Shown one piece after another: positions 1 to 6,370 of a DNA stretch of 7,782 nt (the first letter of the stretch is position 1; every line of letters begins with the position of its first letter). The position numbers were made by a program, and so were the translations under genes. Below the pieces are notes generated by a model, which worked only from the letters and a program-made list of their open reading frames with translations, did no database searches and was not told the DNA's origin. Source of the stretch: Bacillota bacterium (GTDB taxonomy: Bacteria; Bacillota_I; Bacilli_A; RFN20; CAG-826); NCBI GenBank assembly GCA_023396795.1, contig JAEWUY010000103.1, forward strand, positions 1 to 7,782. The letters run 5' to 3'.

Positions 1-915
1 AACGATAATATTTTAATGTCCGCGATGGGCGATGACTTAGATGACAACGCTGATGATTACAATTTGCTAACCGCAAGTGGTGAAAAAGCCAAACTCGGTA
101 TTTTCATGGCCGTTATTAAAGACACAACTCCTAATGAAGCCATCGAAGATACGCGGGCCGATGTTTATGTTTTTGGCATTGAAAGCGACCGCTTCTTAAA
201 TCCTGAACCAACTATTACTTTAGGAGATAACGAAGTTATTGCTGATGTTTCAATTCAAGAGCAAGGCTATGAAATTAATGATATGGTTCTGATTTCTGGG
301 GCCGATGATTTATCGTGGAAAATCGTGGCTTTTACAGAAAAATCAACTTATCAAACTGCGCCGATTCTATATATGAATTTAGATACGTGGCAAGATTATC
401 GCTATTATGGACGAAGCGGAATTCCCGAAAACCTCTCCCTTTATAACGCTGTTGTTATTAGGGGCGAAGTCACAAACTTGCCCGAAGCTTACATTTCCTA
501 TCCGATAAATGATTTCATTAATAGCCTTCCCGGGTACACAGCTCAAGTTTTGACCTTTAGTGTGATGATTGGCTTTTTGATTATTATTGTCGCCTTTGTT
601 TTAGGAATCTTTATTTACGTTTTAACGATTCAAAAAACACCGATGTTTGGAGTCATGAAAGCCCAAGGAATTTCCAATGCTTATATTGCTAATTCGGTGG
701 TCAGTCAAACCTTTCTTCTAACAGCAATCGGCATCTTAATCGGCTTGGCATTAACACTAATATCGGGTTTTTTCTTAGCCGGAACCGTACCATTTGCCGT
801 TAATATTCTTTTCTATGTGGTTATTACCTTCGCTTTTATTGCTTTTGCGATTATCGGCGGGCTCTTCTCAGTCCGGGCCGTGTTAAAAATTGACCCTCTC
901 AGGGCGATTAGTTAA
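1..915 (+). CDS. ABC transporter permease, FtsX/MacB family (HrtB-like), 5' partial
   Basis: This is the C-terminal part of an integral-membrane ABC transporter permease. The reading frame is open to the first base of the window (N-D-N-I-L before the Met at 16), so the true start and first membrane segment are missing. The visible protein begins with a soluble, extracytoplasmic MacB-type region of about 175 residues. Three hydrophobic segments follow, at about 553-627, 706-777 and 793-873. After the first comes the cytoplasmic FtsX hallmark 'FGVMKAQGIS', and the protein ends in 'VLKIDPLRAIS', the usual KIDP-x-x-AI tail of FtsX permeases. The ATPase gene follows after 11 bases, so the two form one exporter. 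The arrangement and the ATPase sequence resemble HrtAB (haem efflux) and YxdLM-type exporters, but the substrate cannot be read from the sequence. The family call is firm; the HrtB-like label is tentative. Confidence 0.9.
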   Translation, partial: NDNILMSAMGDDLDDNADDYNLLTASGEKAKLGIFMAVIKDTTPNEAIEDTRADVYVFGIESDRFLNPEPTITLGDNEVIADVSIQEQGYEINDMVLISGADDLSWKIVAFTEKSTYQTAPILYMNLDTWQDYRYYGRSGIPENLSLYNAVVIRGEVTNLPEAYISYPINDFINSLPGYTAQVLTFSVMIGFLIIIVAFVLGIFIYVLTIQKTPMFGVMKAQGISNAYIANSVVSQTFLLTAIGILIGLALTLISGFFLAGTVPFAVNILFYVVITFAFIAFAIIGGLFSVRAVLKIDPLRAIS

Positions 916-926
916 GGGGCATGACC

Positions 927-1601
927 ATGAAAACGCTTATTGAAATGCAGCAAATCACAAAAGATTTTTTACAAGGCGATGATGTCGTTCATGCCTTGAA
1001 AGAAACGAATTTTAAAGCTTATGAAGGTGAACTAGTTGCTATTATTGGTCCTTCAGGTTCGGGGAAATCAACGTTTCTAACGATTCTTGGCGGTTTACAT
1101 ACGCCGACGACTGGTCGAGTTTTTATTAATGGCGAGCCATTTAGCCAATTAAGCATCAAAGAAAGATCGCAAGTTCGTTTTGAAAAGATTGGCTTTATTT
1201 TACAAGCCTCAAATTTAATACCCTTTTTATCAATTAGCGACCAGATGTTTTTACATGATCGCATCAGCCATCGCTCTCGTAATTTGGAGCGCATTGAAGA
1301 ACTATATAATCGCCTCGATATTAAAAAACTTCGCAATAAATATCCAAGCGAACTTTCCGGTGGTGAGCGGCAAAGAGTCGCGATTGCCAAAGCTTTATAT
1401 CATGACCCTGTTGTTATCTTGGCCGATGAACCAACAGCTAGTCTAGATACCAATCGCGCATATGAAGTTATTAAACTTCTCGCCAAGCAGACAAAAGAAC
1501 AAAAGAAGGCGACAATCATGGTTACTCATGATGAACGCCTGACTGAGTTTTGCGATAAAGTTTATGTGATTGTTGATGGAGTTATGACGCAAAGAAAATA
1601 A
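927..1601 (+). CDS. ABC transporter ATP-binding protein (HrtA/LolD/MacB-type)
   Basis: Cytoplasmic ATPase of 224 residues that would power the FtsX permease encoded just upstream. Counting from the Met at 927, it has Walker A GPSGSGKST (about 41-49), Q-loop Gln93 in 'GFILQASNLIPFL', signature LSGGE (143-147), Walker B VILADE (163-168) with D-loop 'ASLD', and H-loop His201 in 'VTHDER'. The segment 'FLTILGGL' and the Q-loop context closely match the HrtA/LolD/MacB group. An in-frame ATG at 921 also exists, but the Shine-Dalgarno-like AAGGGG (914-919) lies only 1 base from it and 7 bases from the ATG at 927, so 927 is preferred. The Shine-Dalgarno overlaps the stop codon of the upstream gene, which suggests translational coupling. 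The length is normal for the family. Substrate unknown; export of haem, a peptide or a lipid-like compound would all fit. Confidence 0.93.
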   Translation: MKTLIEMQQITKDFLQGDDVVHALKETNFKAYEGELVAIIGPSGSGKSTFLTILGGLHTPTTGRVFINGEPFSQLSIKERSQVRFEKIGFILQASNLIPFLSISDQMFLHDRISHRSRNLERIEELYNRLDIKKLRNKYPSELSGGERQRVAIAKALYHDPVVILADEPTASLDTNRAYEVIKLLAKQTKEQKKATIMVTHDERLTEFCDKVYVIVDGVMTQRK

Positions 1602-1606
1602 CTATC

Positions 1607-2608
1607 TTACTTTGTAAGAAACTCGTAAGTAATCGTTTCGAAATAATGATGACCGGCTTGAAACAGGCCGGTTTTTTCTTGGCTGAGGGGATTGTTGATG
1701 GCGTTCGGCAAATATTGTGGCTCCAGGGCTAAGGCTTCGTACTTATTAAGTCTATTTCCAGTGTTCATTACTTCATCGGTTGGATAATTGCCTGAGTAAA
1801 AAACGACTGTTGGATAGGAAGTATAAATATTTAAGATTAAGTCCTCGTTTGAACTTTTCAAAACGACTTGCGGTTTCTTAGTGTCAACCTGCGAAAAAAG
1901 AAAAGGATGATCATAGCCACCGGAGATATTAATTAAAGAGGAATCATTAAGATGGGTGCCGATTTTTTTAAAGACACGAAAATCCATTATTGAATTTATA
2001 GTTTGTCTTTCTTGTGGAAGAATGTTTTCATCGACGCTAACGAATTCATTCGCAGATATCATTAATGAGTGATTGGTAATTGTCCCTCCGCCGTCAAGAT
2101 TAAAATAGACATGATTAGTTAGGTTACAAACTGTATCGGCATCGGTTTTGGCTTCGTAGCGAATTTCAAGCTTATTTTCGTTTTTAAATAGAAAATATGT
2201 TACAAAAATGTGTAAATTGCCAGGAAAACCATCGACTAAATGTTTGCTAAGATAGGAAAAGATTATGCCTTTTCCATTACTGTTGGAATATGGTACCGAT
2301 TTAAAATTGACGTATGATAAGCCAAAATCACCACCATGAAGTCCATTATTTTTCTTAGCTTCTTTGACAATATATTCTTTACCATTGAGTTGGAAAGTTC
2401 CATTGGTTAAACGTCCGGCATTACGACCAATAGTCTTGCCATAATATCCTGGCGAGTGATTAAAGGCCTCGTCATCAAGTGGATGGACAGTCAGAGGGCG
2501 CGTTGTGCCATCGCCCATCAACAAGGAAATATCGTATATAGCTGCCCCAAAGTTTGATAGTTTAACACTGAGGCCTTTTTCGTTAGTCAACTTTATATAC
2601 TCATTCAT
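1607..2608 (-). CDS. galM: Aldose 1-epimerase (galactose mutarotase)
   Basis: Cytoplasmic enzyme that interconverts the alpha and beta anomers of galactose or glucose, feeding the Leloir pathway. The protein is 333 residues, normal for the family. Residues matching the Lactococcus lactis active site are all present, counted from the Met at 2608: Arg63 in 'GRNAGR', His91 in 'NGLHGG', His166 in 'NLTNHVYFNLDG', Asp233 in 'GGYDHPF' and Glu296 in 'ALEPQYLPNA'. The last motif usually reads PDA; here it is PNA. The frame extends upstream to a TTG at 2629, but an AGG (complement of 2615-2617) sits 6 bases before the ATG at 2608, and the GAGG further up overlaps the TTG, so 2608 is preferred. It is a lone gene, convergent with the ABC operon by 5 bases and divergent from the next transporter. 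No galK, galT or sugar uptake gene is visible. I see no confident promoter for it. Confidence 0.93.
   Translation of the reverse strand: MNEYIKLTNEKGLSVKLSNFGAAIYDISLLMGDGTTRPLTVHPLDDEAFNHSPGYYGKTIGRNAGRLTNGTFQLNGKEYIVKEAKKNNGLHGGDFGLSYVNFKSVPYSNSNGKGIIFSYLSKHLVDGFPGNLHIFVTYFLFKNENKLEIRYEAKTDADTVCNLTNHVYFNLDGGGTITNHSLMISANEFVSVDENILPQERQTINSIMDFRVFKKIGTHLNDSSLINISGGYDHPFLFSQVDTKKPQVVLKSSNEDLILNIYTSYPTVVFYSGNYPTDEVMNTGNRLNKYEALALEPQYLPNAINNPLSQEKTGLFQAGHHYFETITYEFLTK
1652..1677 (+). terminator. Rho-independent terminator of the FtsX-type ABC operon, inside galM
   Basis: The plus-strand RNA would form a 9-bp stem, ACCGGCTTG (1652-1660) with CAGGCCGGT (1664-1672), with one G-U pair and an AAA loop. 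The U-tract runs through 1677. It lies about 50 bases past the ATPase stop, on the correct strand to end that operon. It sits entirely within the last codons of the convergent galM gene (residues TGLFQAG). On the minus strand the same hairpin has no following T-tract, so it should not stop galM transcription. Confidence 0.8.
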
Positions 2609-2640
2609 ACAAAACCTATCATACCTCAAACGAAAAATAT

Positions 2641-2668
2641 TTGGTTATAAGAAAAATATATCTATAAT
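2641..2668 (+). promoter_or_regulatory. Candidate sigma-A promoter for the ABC-2 exporter operon
   Basis: A perfect -10 hexamer TATAAT (2663-2668) lies 16 bases after a weak -35 TTGGTT (2641-2646). Transcription would start near 2675, leaving a leader of about 15 bases before the ATG at 2691. The ribosome-binding site is unusual: GGCGGG (2680-2685) is only a partial match to AGGAGG. The region is 82 bases long and is shared with divergent galM. Confidence 0.6.
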
Positions 2669-2690
2669 AGTTTTTGATTGGCGGGCAACC

Positions 2691-3605
2691 ATGAACAAAA
2701 TTTTAGAAGTTAATCACTTAAAAAAATACTTTGGGCAAATAAAAGCCGTTGATGATATTTCCTTTTATGTCGAAAAAGGAAAACTTTTTGCTTTTCTTGG
2801 TCCAAATGGGGCCGGAAAGTCGACGACAATTGACATTATTTGCACTTTTTTAAAACCAGACGATGGAACAGTCAGCATCGATGGACATGTTTTAGGCAAA
2901 GATGATGACAAAATTCGTTCCTCAATTGGCGTTGTTTTTCAAGATGGTTTTCTCGATGATTTATTGACGGTTGAAGAAAACATTAAGTATCGCGGTAGTT
3001 TCTATGGTCTAAAAGGCAAGGAAATGCAAGAGGCCTTTGCCCGCGTTGTAGAAGCAACGGGAATTAAAGACTTTTTAAAACGTCAATATAAGAAACTATC
3101 CGGCGGACAAAAGCGTCGAGCCGATATCGCGCGGGCTTTAATCCATACACCAAAAATTCTTTTCCTTGATGAGCCGACAACTGGACTTGATCCACAGACG
3201 CGCAAGAAGGTGTGGGAAACAATCGTCAATATGCAACGTGAATCAAATATGACGGTTTTTATGACCACCCACTATATGGAAGAAGCTTCAGAAGCTGATT
3301 ACGTCATTATCATCGATAATGGTAAGATTGCGGCCCGCGGAACTCCTTATGAACTACGGAAAAATCACGCTCAAGATTCACTTCGGATTGAAGCTAGTGA
3401 TTTTGATGCGCTTGAGTTAGTCCTAAAAGAAAAGAATTTGGTTTTCAATCGCCATAATGGCGAAGTCGTTATTCCTCTAAATAAAACAGTGGAGGCTCTT
3501 GATATTCTGGAAGTGTGCAAACCTTATATTTTGAGTTTTGAAGTTCTATCTGGAACTTTAGATGACGCCTTTATTAACATTACGGGACGGGAGATTCGCG
3601 AATGA
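2691..3605 (+). CDS. ABC-2-type exporter ATP-binding protein (DrrA/CcmA-like)
   Basis: ATPase of 304 residues for the exporter whose permease follows. The nucleotide-binding domain fills residues 1-220: Walker A GPNGAGKST (37-45), Q-loop Gln84 in 'VVFQDGFLDD', signature LSGGQ (136-140), Walker B ILFLDE (156-161), D-loop 'TTGLDP' and H-loop His194 in 'TTHYMEEA'. Residues 221-304 are the C-terminal extension typical of DrrA-like proteins. The open frame runs upstream to 2505, but that part lies antisense to galM and upstream of the promoter. The ATG at 2691 starts exactly where homology to ABC ATPases should start (MNKILEVNHLKKYFG), so it is chosen. The stop overlaps the permease start by ATGA at 3602-3605. 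The family commonly exports drugs, antibiotics or lipids; the substrate here is unknown. Confidence 0.94.
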   Translation: MNKILEVNHLKKYFGQIKAVDDISFYVEKGKLFAFLGPNGAGKSTTIDIICTFLKPDDGTVSIDGHVLGKDDDKIRSSIGVVFQDGFLDDLLTVEENIKYRGSFYGLKGKEMQEAFARVVEATGIKDFLKRQYKKLSGGQKRRADIARALIHTPKILFLDEPTTGLDPQTRKKVWETIVNMQRESNMTVFMTTHYMEEASEADYVIIIDNGKIAARGTPYELRKNHAQDSLRIEASDFDALELVLKEKNLVFNRHNGEVVIPLNKTVEALDILEVCKPYILSFEVLSGTLDDAFINITGREIRE

Positions 3606-4462
3606 TTATCTTTGCTCTTCGAAACTTTAAAGTTTTCATTCGTGACCGTTTATCGATCTTTTTTTCGCTTTTATCGGTTCTGATCATTTTTGGTTTATAC
3701 ACTCTTTTTCTAAATGGCGTTTGGATTTCAGCTTTACCTTCAGGAGTTGAAGGAGGCCAAGCGTTAATGGATGGCTGGTTGATGGCCGGTATCTTGGCAG
3801 TTGTGTCGTTTACGACAACCCTTGGGGCCTATGGAACAATGGTCGAAGATAAGGCCAAGAAAATATATAAGGACTTTACTTCTTCACCCTTAAAACGTTC
3901 ATCACTTGTTGGCGGGTATATTATCGCAGCATACGCTATCGGCATTATCATGAGTTTAATATCGTTAGTTTTTCTTGATTTATACATGCTGATACGCGAT
4001 GGCTATATTTTAAATTTTGTACAGACTATGCAAGTTCTTGGCTTAATCTTTTTAGTGACCCTTGCTAATAGTGCTTTAGTTTTCTTTATTACGGTGTTTG
4101 TAAAAAGCATGACGGCTTTTGGAACAATTAGTACTGTTGTTGGCACTTTGATGGGCTTTTTGGCGGGAATATATATGCCAGTAGGCAATTTTCCTAATGC
4201 CGTTCAAGCGGTAATCAAGGTCTTTCCCCTATCTCATGCCGCTTCTTTATTCCGGCGCATTATTATGAGCGCTCCGGTTGAAACAGTATTTAATGGCGCG
4301 CCTAGTGGTCTTCAGGAAGCATTTCTTGAAGAAATGGGAGTGACATTCGCGTTTGGTAATTTTACGATTATGCCGTGGATGCAAATCGTTTATTTGGCTT
4401 TTACGGCTTTACTTTTCTACGGATTATCGCTTTTGATCGTTACGGTTAAAAAGCAGAAGTAG
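3602..4462 (+). CDS. ABC-2-type transporter permease (DrrB-like)
   Basis: Integral-membrane partner of the preceding ATPase; 286 residues, usual for the family. Six hydrophobic segments are visible at about residues 17-38, 57-80, 103-127, 139-165, 171-193 and 257-281. A short charged loop, 'DKAKKIYKDF', follows TM2, and the ABC-2 hallmark 'FLAGIYMPVGNFP...FPLSHA' lies around 187-212. A larger extracytoplasmic loop of about 45 residues separates TM5 from TM6. The start codon overlaps the ATPase stop (ATGA), so the two are translationally coupled and probably form a heterotetramer of two ATPases and two permeases. The substrate is not deducible. The 3' end is followed by a 66-base leader before the chromate-transporter genes. 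Confidence 0.92.
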   Translation: MIIFALRNFKVFIRDRLSIFFSLLSVLIIFGLYTLFLNGVWISALPSGVEGGQALMDGWLMAGILAVVSFTTTLGAYGTMVEDKAKKIYKDFTSSPLKRSSLVGGYIIAAYAIGIIMSLISLVFLDLYMLIRDGYILNFVQTMQVLGLIFLVTLANSALVFFITVFVKSMTAFGTISTVVGTLMGFLAGIYMPVGNFPNAVQAVIKVFPLSHAASLFRRIIMSAPVETVFNGAPSGLQEAFLEEMGVTFAFGNFTIMPWMQIVYLAFTALLFYGLSLLIVTVKKQK

Positions 4463-4487
4463 TTTTCTTTTTCCTTGTCTTTCCACT

Positions 4488-4508
4488 GGTGGCTTTATGC
4501 CACCTTTT
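4488..4508 (+). promoter_or_regulatory. Leader hairpin between the ABC-2 operon and the CHR genes (weak terminator or attenuator)
   Basis: A perfect 6-bp stem, GGTGGC (4488-4493) with GCCACC (4499-4504), closes a TTTAT loop and is followed by TTTT (4505-4508). The stem and U-tract are both short, so it may be only a partial terminator of the ABC-2 operon or a leader structure for the downstream genes. An 11-codon frame begins in its loop (4497) and ends at 4532, overlapping the ATG of the next gene. No clear separate promoter for the CHR genes is visible. Confidence 0.4.
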
Positions 4509-4528
4509 ATGTTATGTTTATTATCGCT

Positions 4529-5113
4529 ATGAAAAATAAGCTATTCGATTTATTTCTAACTTTTTTAAAAATCGGCGCGACGACCTTTGGCGGTGGTTAT
4601 GCAATGATTCCTTTAATTCGCCATGATGTGGTCGAAAAGAAAAAGTGGTTAGAAGAAGATGAATTAATCGAAATATTGGCGATTGCTGAATCAACTCCCG
4701 GTCCGATAGCAATTAACGTGGCAACTTATACTGGTTATCGGATTAAAGGATTTTTCGGAAGCCTCTTAGCAACTTTAGCCATCGTCCTACCATCCTTTTT
4801 CATTATCTTTGCAGTCTCTTTACTTTATAACTTTGTCAGAGACAATCAGATTATTGTCGCAGCTTTTATGGGTATTAAAGCGGCTGTGGCTTTGCTTATT
4901 TTGAGTGCCGGTTTTCGCTTGTTTAAAAAGATGAAAAAGTCGTGGTACTCAATTATAGTGATGTTTTTCGCTCTTGGGGCTTTAATTATTTTTGATTTAT
5001 TTGCTATTTCCTTTTCTTCGATCTTTTTGATTTTAAGTGGGGCCTTACTTGGCTTCATTTTCTTTTTTACTATTCCTGTTCTCGTCAATAAGAAAAAAGG
5101 AGAAGGCAAATGA
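4529..5113 (+). CDS. Chromate transporter family (CHR) half-protein, first subunit
   Basis: Membrane protein of 194 residues from the short-chain CHR family, in which two single-domain proteins together match one full-length ChrA. Counted from the Met at 4529, the N-terminal motif 'TTFGGGYAMIPL' is at 18-29 and the family's second hallmark, 'ESTPGPIAINVATYTGY', at 54-70, followed by 'LATLAIVLPSF'. Several hydrophobic segments follow, and the protein ends in a Lys-rich tail. The frame extends to a TTG at 4475, but those residues are not family-like and run through the leader hairpin, so 4529 is preferred; ATG 4514 is the main alternative. No Shine-Dalgarno precedes 4529. The stop overlaps the next CHR gene by ATGA. 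Family members export chromate, often as a sulfate-like anion by proton-linked transport, but many have no demonstrated substrate. Confidence 0.9.
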   Translation: MKNKLFDLFLTFLKIGATTFGGGYAMIPLIRHDVVEKKKWLEEDELIEILAIAESTPGPIAINVATYTGYRIKGFFGSLLATLAIVLPSFFIIFAVSLLYNFVRDNQIIVAAFMGIKAAVALLILSAGFRLFKKMKKSWYSIIVMFFALGALIIFDLFAISFSSIFLILSGALLGFIFFFTIPVLVNKKKGEGK

Positions 5114-5679
5114 TTTACTTACTTCTCTTTTTAGAGTTTTTAAAGATTGGACTTTTTTCTTTTGGCGGTGGTTACGGAATGATTTCAATGATGAAAGAAA
5201 CCGTTCTGTTACATAATTGGCTAAGCGAGGCTCAACTTCTTGATTTTATCGGAATAGCTGAATCTACTCCGGGGCCGATTGCGATTAATATGGCAACGTT
5301 TATCGGCACGTCACAAGGAGGAATTCTTGGGGCGGCTCTAGCGACATTAGGTGTGGTTTTACCTTCTTTTGTCATCATTTTATTACTAGCGATTATTTTA
5401 AAAAATATCATCAAATCCCGACCTTTTGTGGCAATTATTGCCGGTATTCGTCCCGTAATTGTTGGTTTAATTATTGGCACAGGTTTGATTTTTGTTTATG
5501 GTCTTATCGGTTTAAGCGATGTTTACACTCCTTTTGTTTTTGATTATCGAAGCTTAATTATTTTTGTCCTTCTTGGGGTTATTTCTTTTGCTTATCCGCG
5601 AATCTTTAAAAAGGAAATCAATCCCTTATTTTTAATTGCTTTTTCGGTATTTTTTGGCATTGTTCTTTTTGCTTTTTAA
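5110..5679 (+). CDS. Chromate transporter family (CHR) half-protein, second subunit
   Basis: Second short-chain CHR protein, 189 residues, all membrane-like. It repeats the family motifs of its neighbour: 'FSFGGGYGMISMM' (16-28) and 'ESTPGPIAINMATFIG' (51-66) followed by 'LATLGVVLPSF'. The two halves are clearly homologous and presumably arose by duplication; in characterised pairs of this kind (for example in Bacillus subtilis) both proteins are needed for chromate resistance. The start is supported by a strong Shine-Dalgarno AAGGAG (5097-5102), 7 bases before the ATG, inside the end of the preceding gene. It is the last gene of its transcription unit. No chrB-type regulator or chromate reductase is present here, so the natural substrate is open. 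Confidence 0.92.
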   Translation: MIYLLLFLEFLKIGLFSFGGGYGMISMMKETVLLHNWLSEAQLLDFIGIAESTPGPIAINMATFIGTSQGGILGAALATLGVVLPSFVIILLLAIILKNIIKSRPFVAIIAGIRPVIVGLIIGTGLIFVYGLIGLSDVYTPFVFDYRSLIIFVLLGVISFAYPRIFKKEINPLFLIAFSVFFGIVLFAF

Positions 5680-5680
5680 T

Positions 5681-5711
5681 AAAAAAAGTCCCGCTTTTAG
5701 GCGAGACCTTT
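5681..5711 (-). terminator. Rho-independent terminator of the ferritin gene
   Basis: Read on the minus strand, AAGGTCTCGC pairs with GCGGGACTTT around a CTAAAA loop (10 bp, two G-U pairs), followed by an unbroken U-tract, seven Ts in all after GCGGGAC. It lies just past the ferritin stop. On the plus strand both G-U pairs become C-A mismatches and the T-run is only three bases, so it would be a poorer terminator for the CHR genes, although some bidirectional use is possible. Confidence 0.8.
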
Positions 5712-5726
5712 AATTAAGATTTCTAA

Positions 5727-6242
5727 TTAATCGATTTCCGGAATGGAAGGAGAATAGCTGCGCGCAGCGTGTTTGCCATCGATGTGAAGCAAAGCGCTAG
5801 GATTGCCCTTCGTAAAATCATACATCAGAATGTTGTCATTAGCGTTTTTCTCTTCTTCGCCTTGTTCCTTAATATACCATTGTAAGAAATTGACAGTTAA
5901 ATGGTCGTTTTCGGCTTTGGCGACTTCAAGAATATTTTCGATGCTGGCTGTGACAAACTTTTCATGTTTGAGAGCTTCCACTAAAGGCTCACGAGCATCT
6001 TTGTAAACAAGAGTTGGTTTTTCAATGACATCAAGAATTGGTTTTTCACCAACGTGTTGAAGGTAGCGAATAAAGCCTAAAGCGTGGTCTCTTTCTTCTT
6101 GGGCTTGAATTTCAAACCAGTTAGCGTGACCGACGAGGCCAATATCGTTGTAATAAAGAGCCATATCCAAGTAGAGATAGGCCGAGAAGAGCTCGCGTTG
6201 AATTTGTAAGTTGAGTAAATCAATAACTTTTTTTGTAACCAT
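5727..6242 (-). CDS. ftnA: Ferritin (FtnA-type, non-haem iron storage)
   Basis: Cytoplasmic iron-storage protein of 171 residues that should assemble into a 24-subunit shell and oxidise Fe(II) for storage as a ferric mineral. The ferroxidase ligands line up with Escherichia coli FtnA without any gap: Glu17, Glu50, His53, Glu94, Gln127 and Glu130. Tyr24 and the extra-site residues Glu49, Glu126 and Glu129 are also present. Diagnostic motifs are 'QIQRELFSAYLYL' (13-25), 'EIQAQEERDHALGF' (44-57) and 'FLQWYIKEQGEEE' (119-131). There is no bacterioferritin-type haem methionine motif, and the length excludes a Dps. Translation is well supported by AGGAGGT (complement of 6250-6256), 7 bases upstream of the ATG. 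It is a single gene with its own terminator, divergent from msrA. Confidence 0.97.
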   Translation of the reverse strand: MVTKKVIDLLNLQIQRELFSAYLYLDMALYYNDIGLVGHANWFEIQAQEERDHALGFIRYLQHVGEKPILDVIEKPTLVYKDAREPLVEALKHEKFVTASIENILEVAKAENDHLTVNFLQWYIKEQGEEEKNANDNILMYDFTKGNPSALLHIDGKHAARSYSPSIPEID

Positions 6243-6271
6243 GTTAAGTACCTCCTAAGTGTTACTTTTTT

Positions 6272-6299
6272 AACATAATCATTTTAAGCCATTATTCAA
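6272..6299 (-). promoter_or_regulatory. Candidate ferritin promoter
   Basis: On the minus strand, TTGAAT (complement of 6294-6299) and TATGTT (complement of 6272-6277) are 16 bases apart, which places the transcription start near 6265 and gives a leader of about 20 bases containing the strong Shine-Dalgarno. An alternative -10 is TAAAAT (complement of 6281-6286) with a poor -35. An AT-rich imperfect palindrome, ATAAT (6275-6279) and ATTAT (6291-6295), overlaps the promoter. It could be a Fur/PerR-like operator but may be chance. Confidence 0.45.
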
Positions 6300-6335
6300 C
6301 ATCTTAAAAGACTTATGCTTGAATAGTTTATTGGT

Positions 6336-6363
6336 TTTAAACATGTTTTATTCATGTCATAAT
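6336..6363 (+). promoter_or_regulatory. Candidate msrA promoter with inverted repeat in the spacer
   Basis: CATAAT (6358-6363, five of six match to TATAAT) lies 16 bases after a weak -35, TTTAAA (6336-6341). Only 7 bases separate the -10 from the msrA ATG, so transcription would start at or next to the start codon. The inverted repeat ACATG (6341-6345) and CATGT (6353-6357), with a 7-base AT spacer, occupies the promoter spacer and is placed as a repressor site would be. Confidence 0.45.
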
Positions 6364-6370
6364 ATTTATT

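Noticed and set aside
1019..1390. 123-codon minus-strand open frame opposite the HrtA-like ATPase
   Set aside because: It mirrors the conserved ATPase codons, has no Shine-Dalgarno or recognisable domain, and is a shadow frame.
2505..2690. In-frame upstream extension of the ABC-2 ATPase, adding 62 residues
   Set aside because: It lies largely antisense to the galM start, is upstream of the TATAAT, and adds no family-like sequence; the ATG at 2691 fits ABC ATPase N-termini.
2609..2690. galM promoter (TTGCCC ... TATAGA on the minus strand)
   Set aside because: Only weak matches in an AT-rich stretch, overlapping the better plus-strand promoter; not strong enough to annotate.
4475..4528. TTG-started extension of the first CHR protein (MSFHWWLYATF...)
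   Set aside because: The residues are not family-like, there is no Shine-Dalgarno, and the segment spans the leader hairpin.
4846..5109. 87-codon minus-strand open frame opposite the first CHR gene
   Set aside because: Lys/Ile-rich antisense of hydrophobic membrane codons; no ribosome-binding site.
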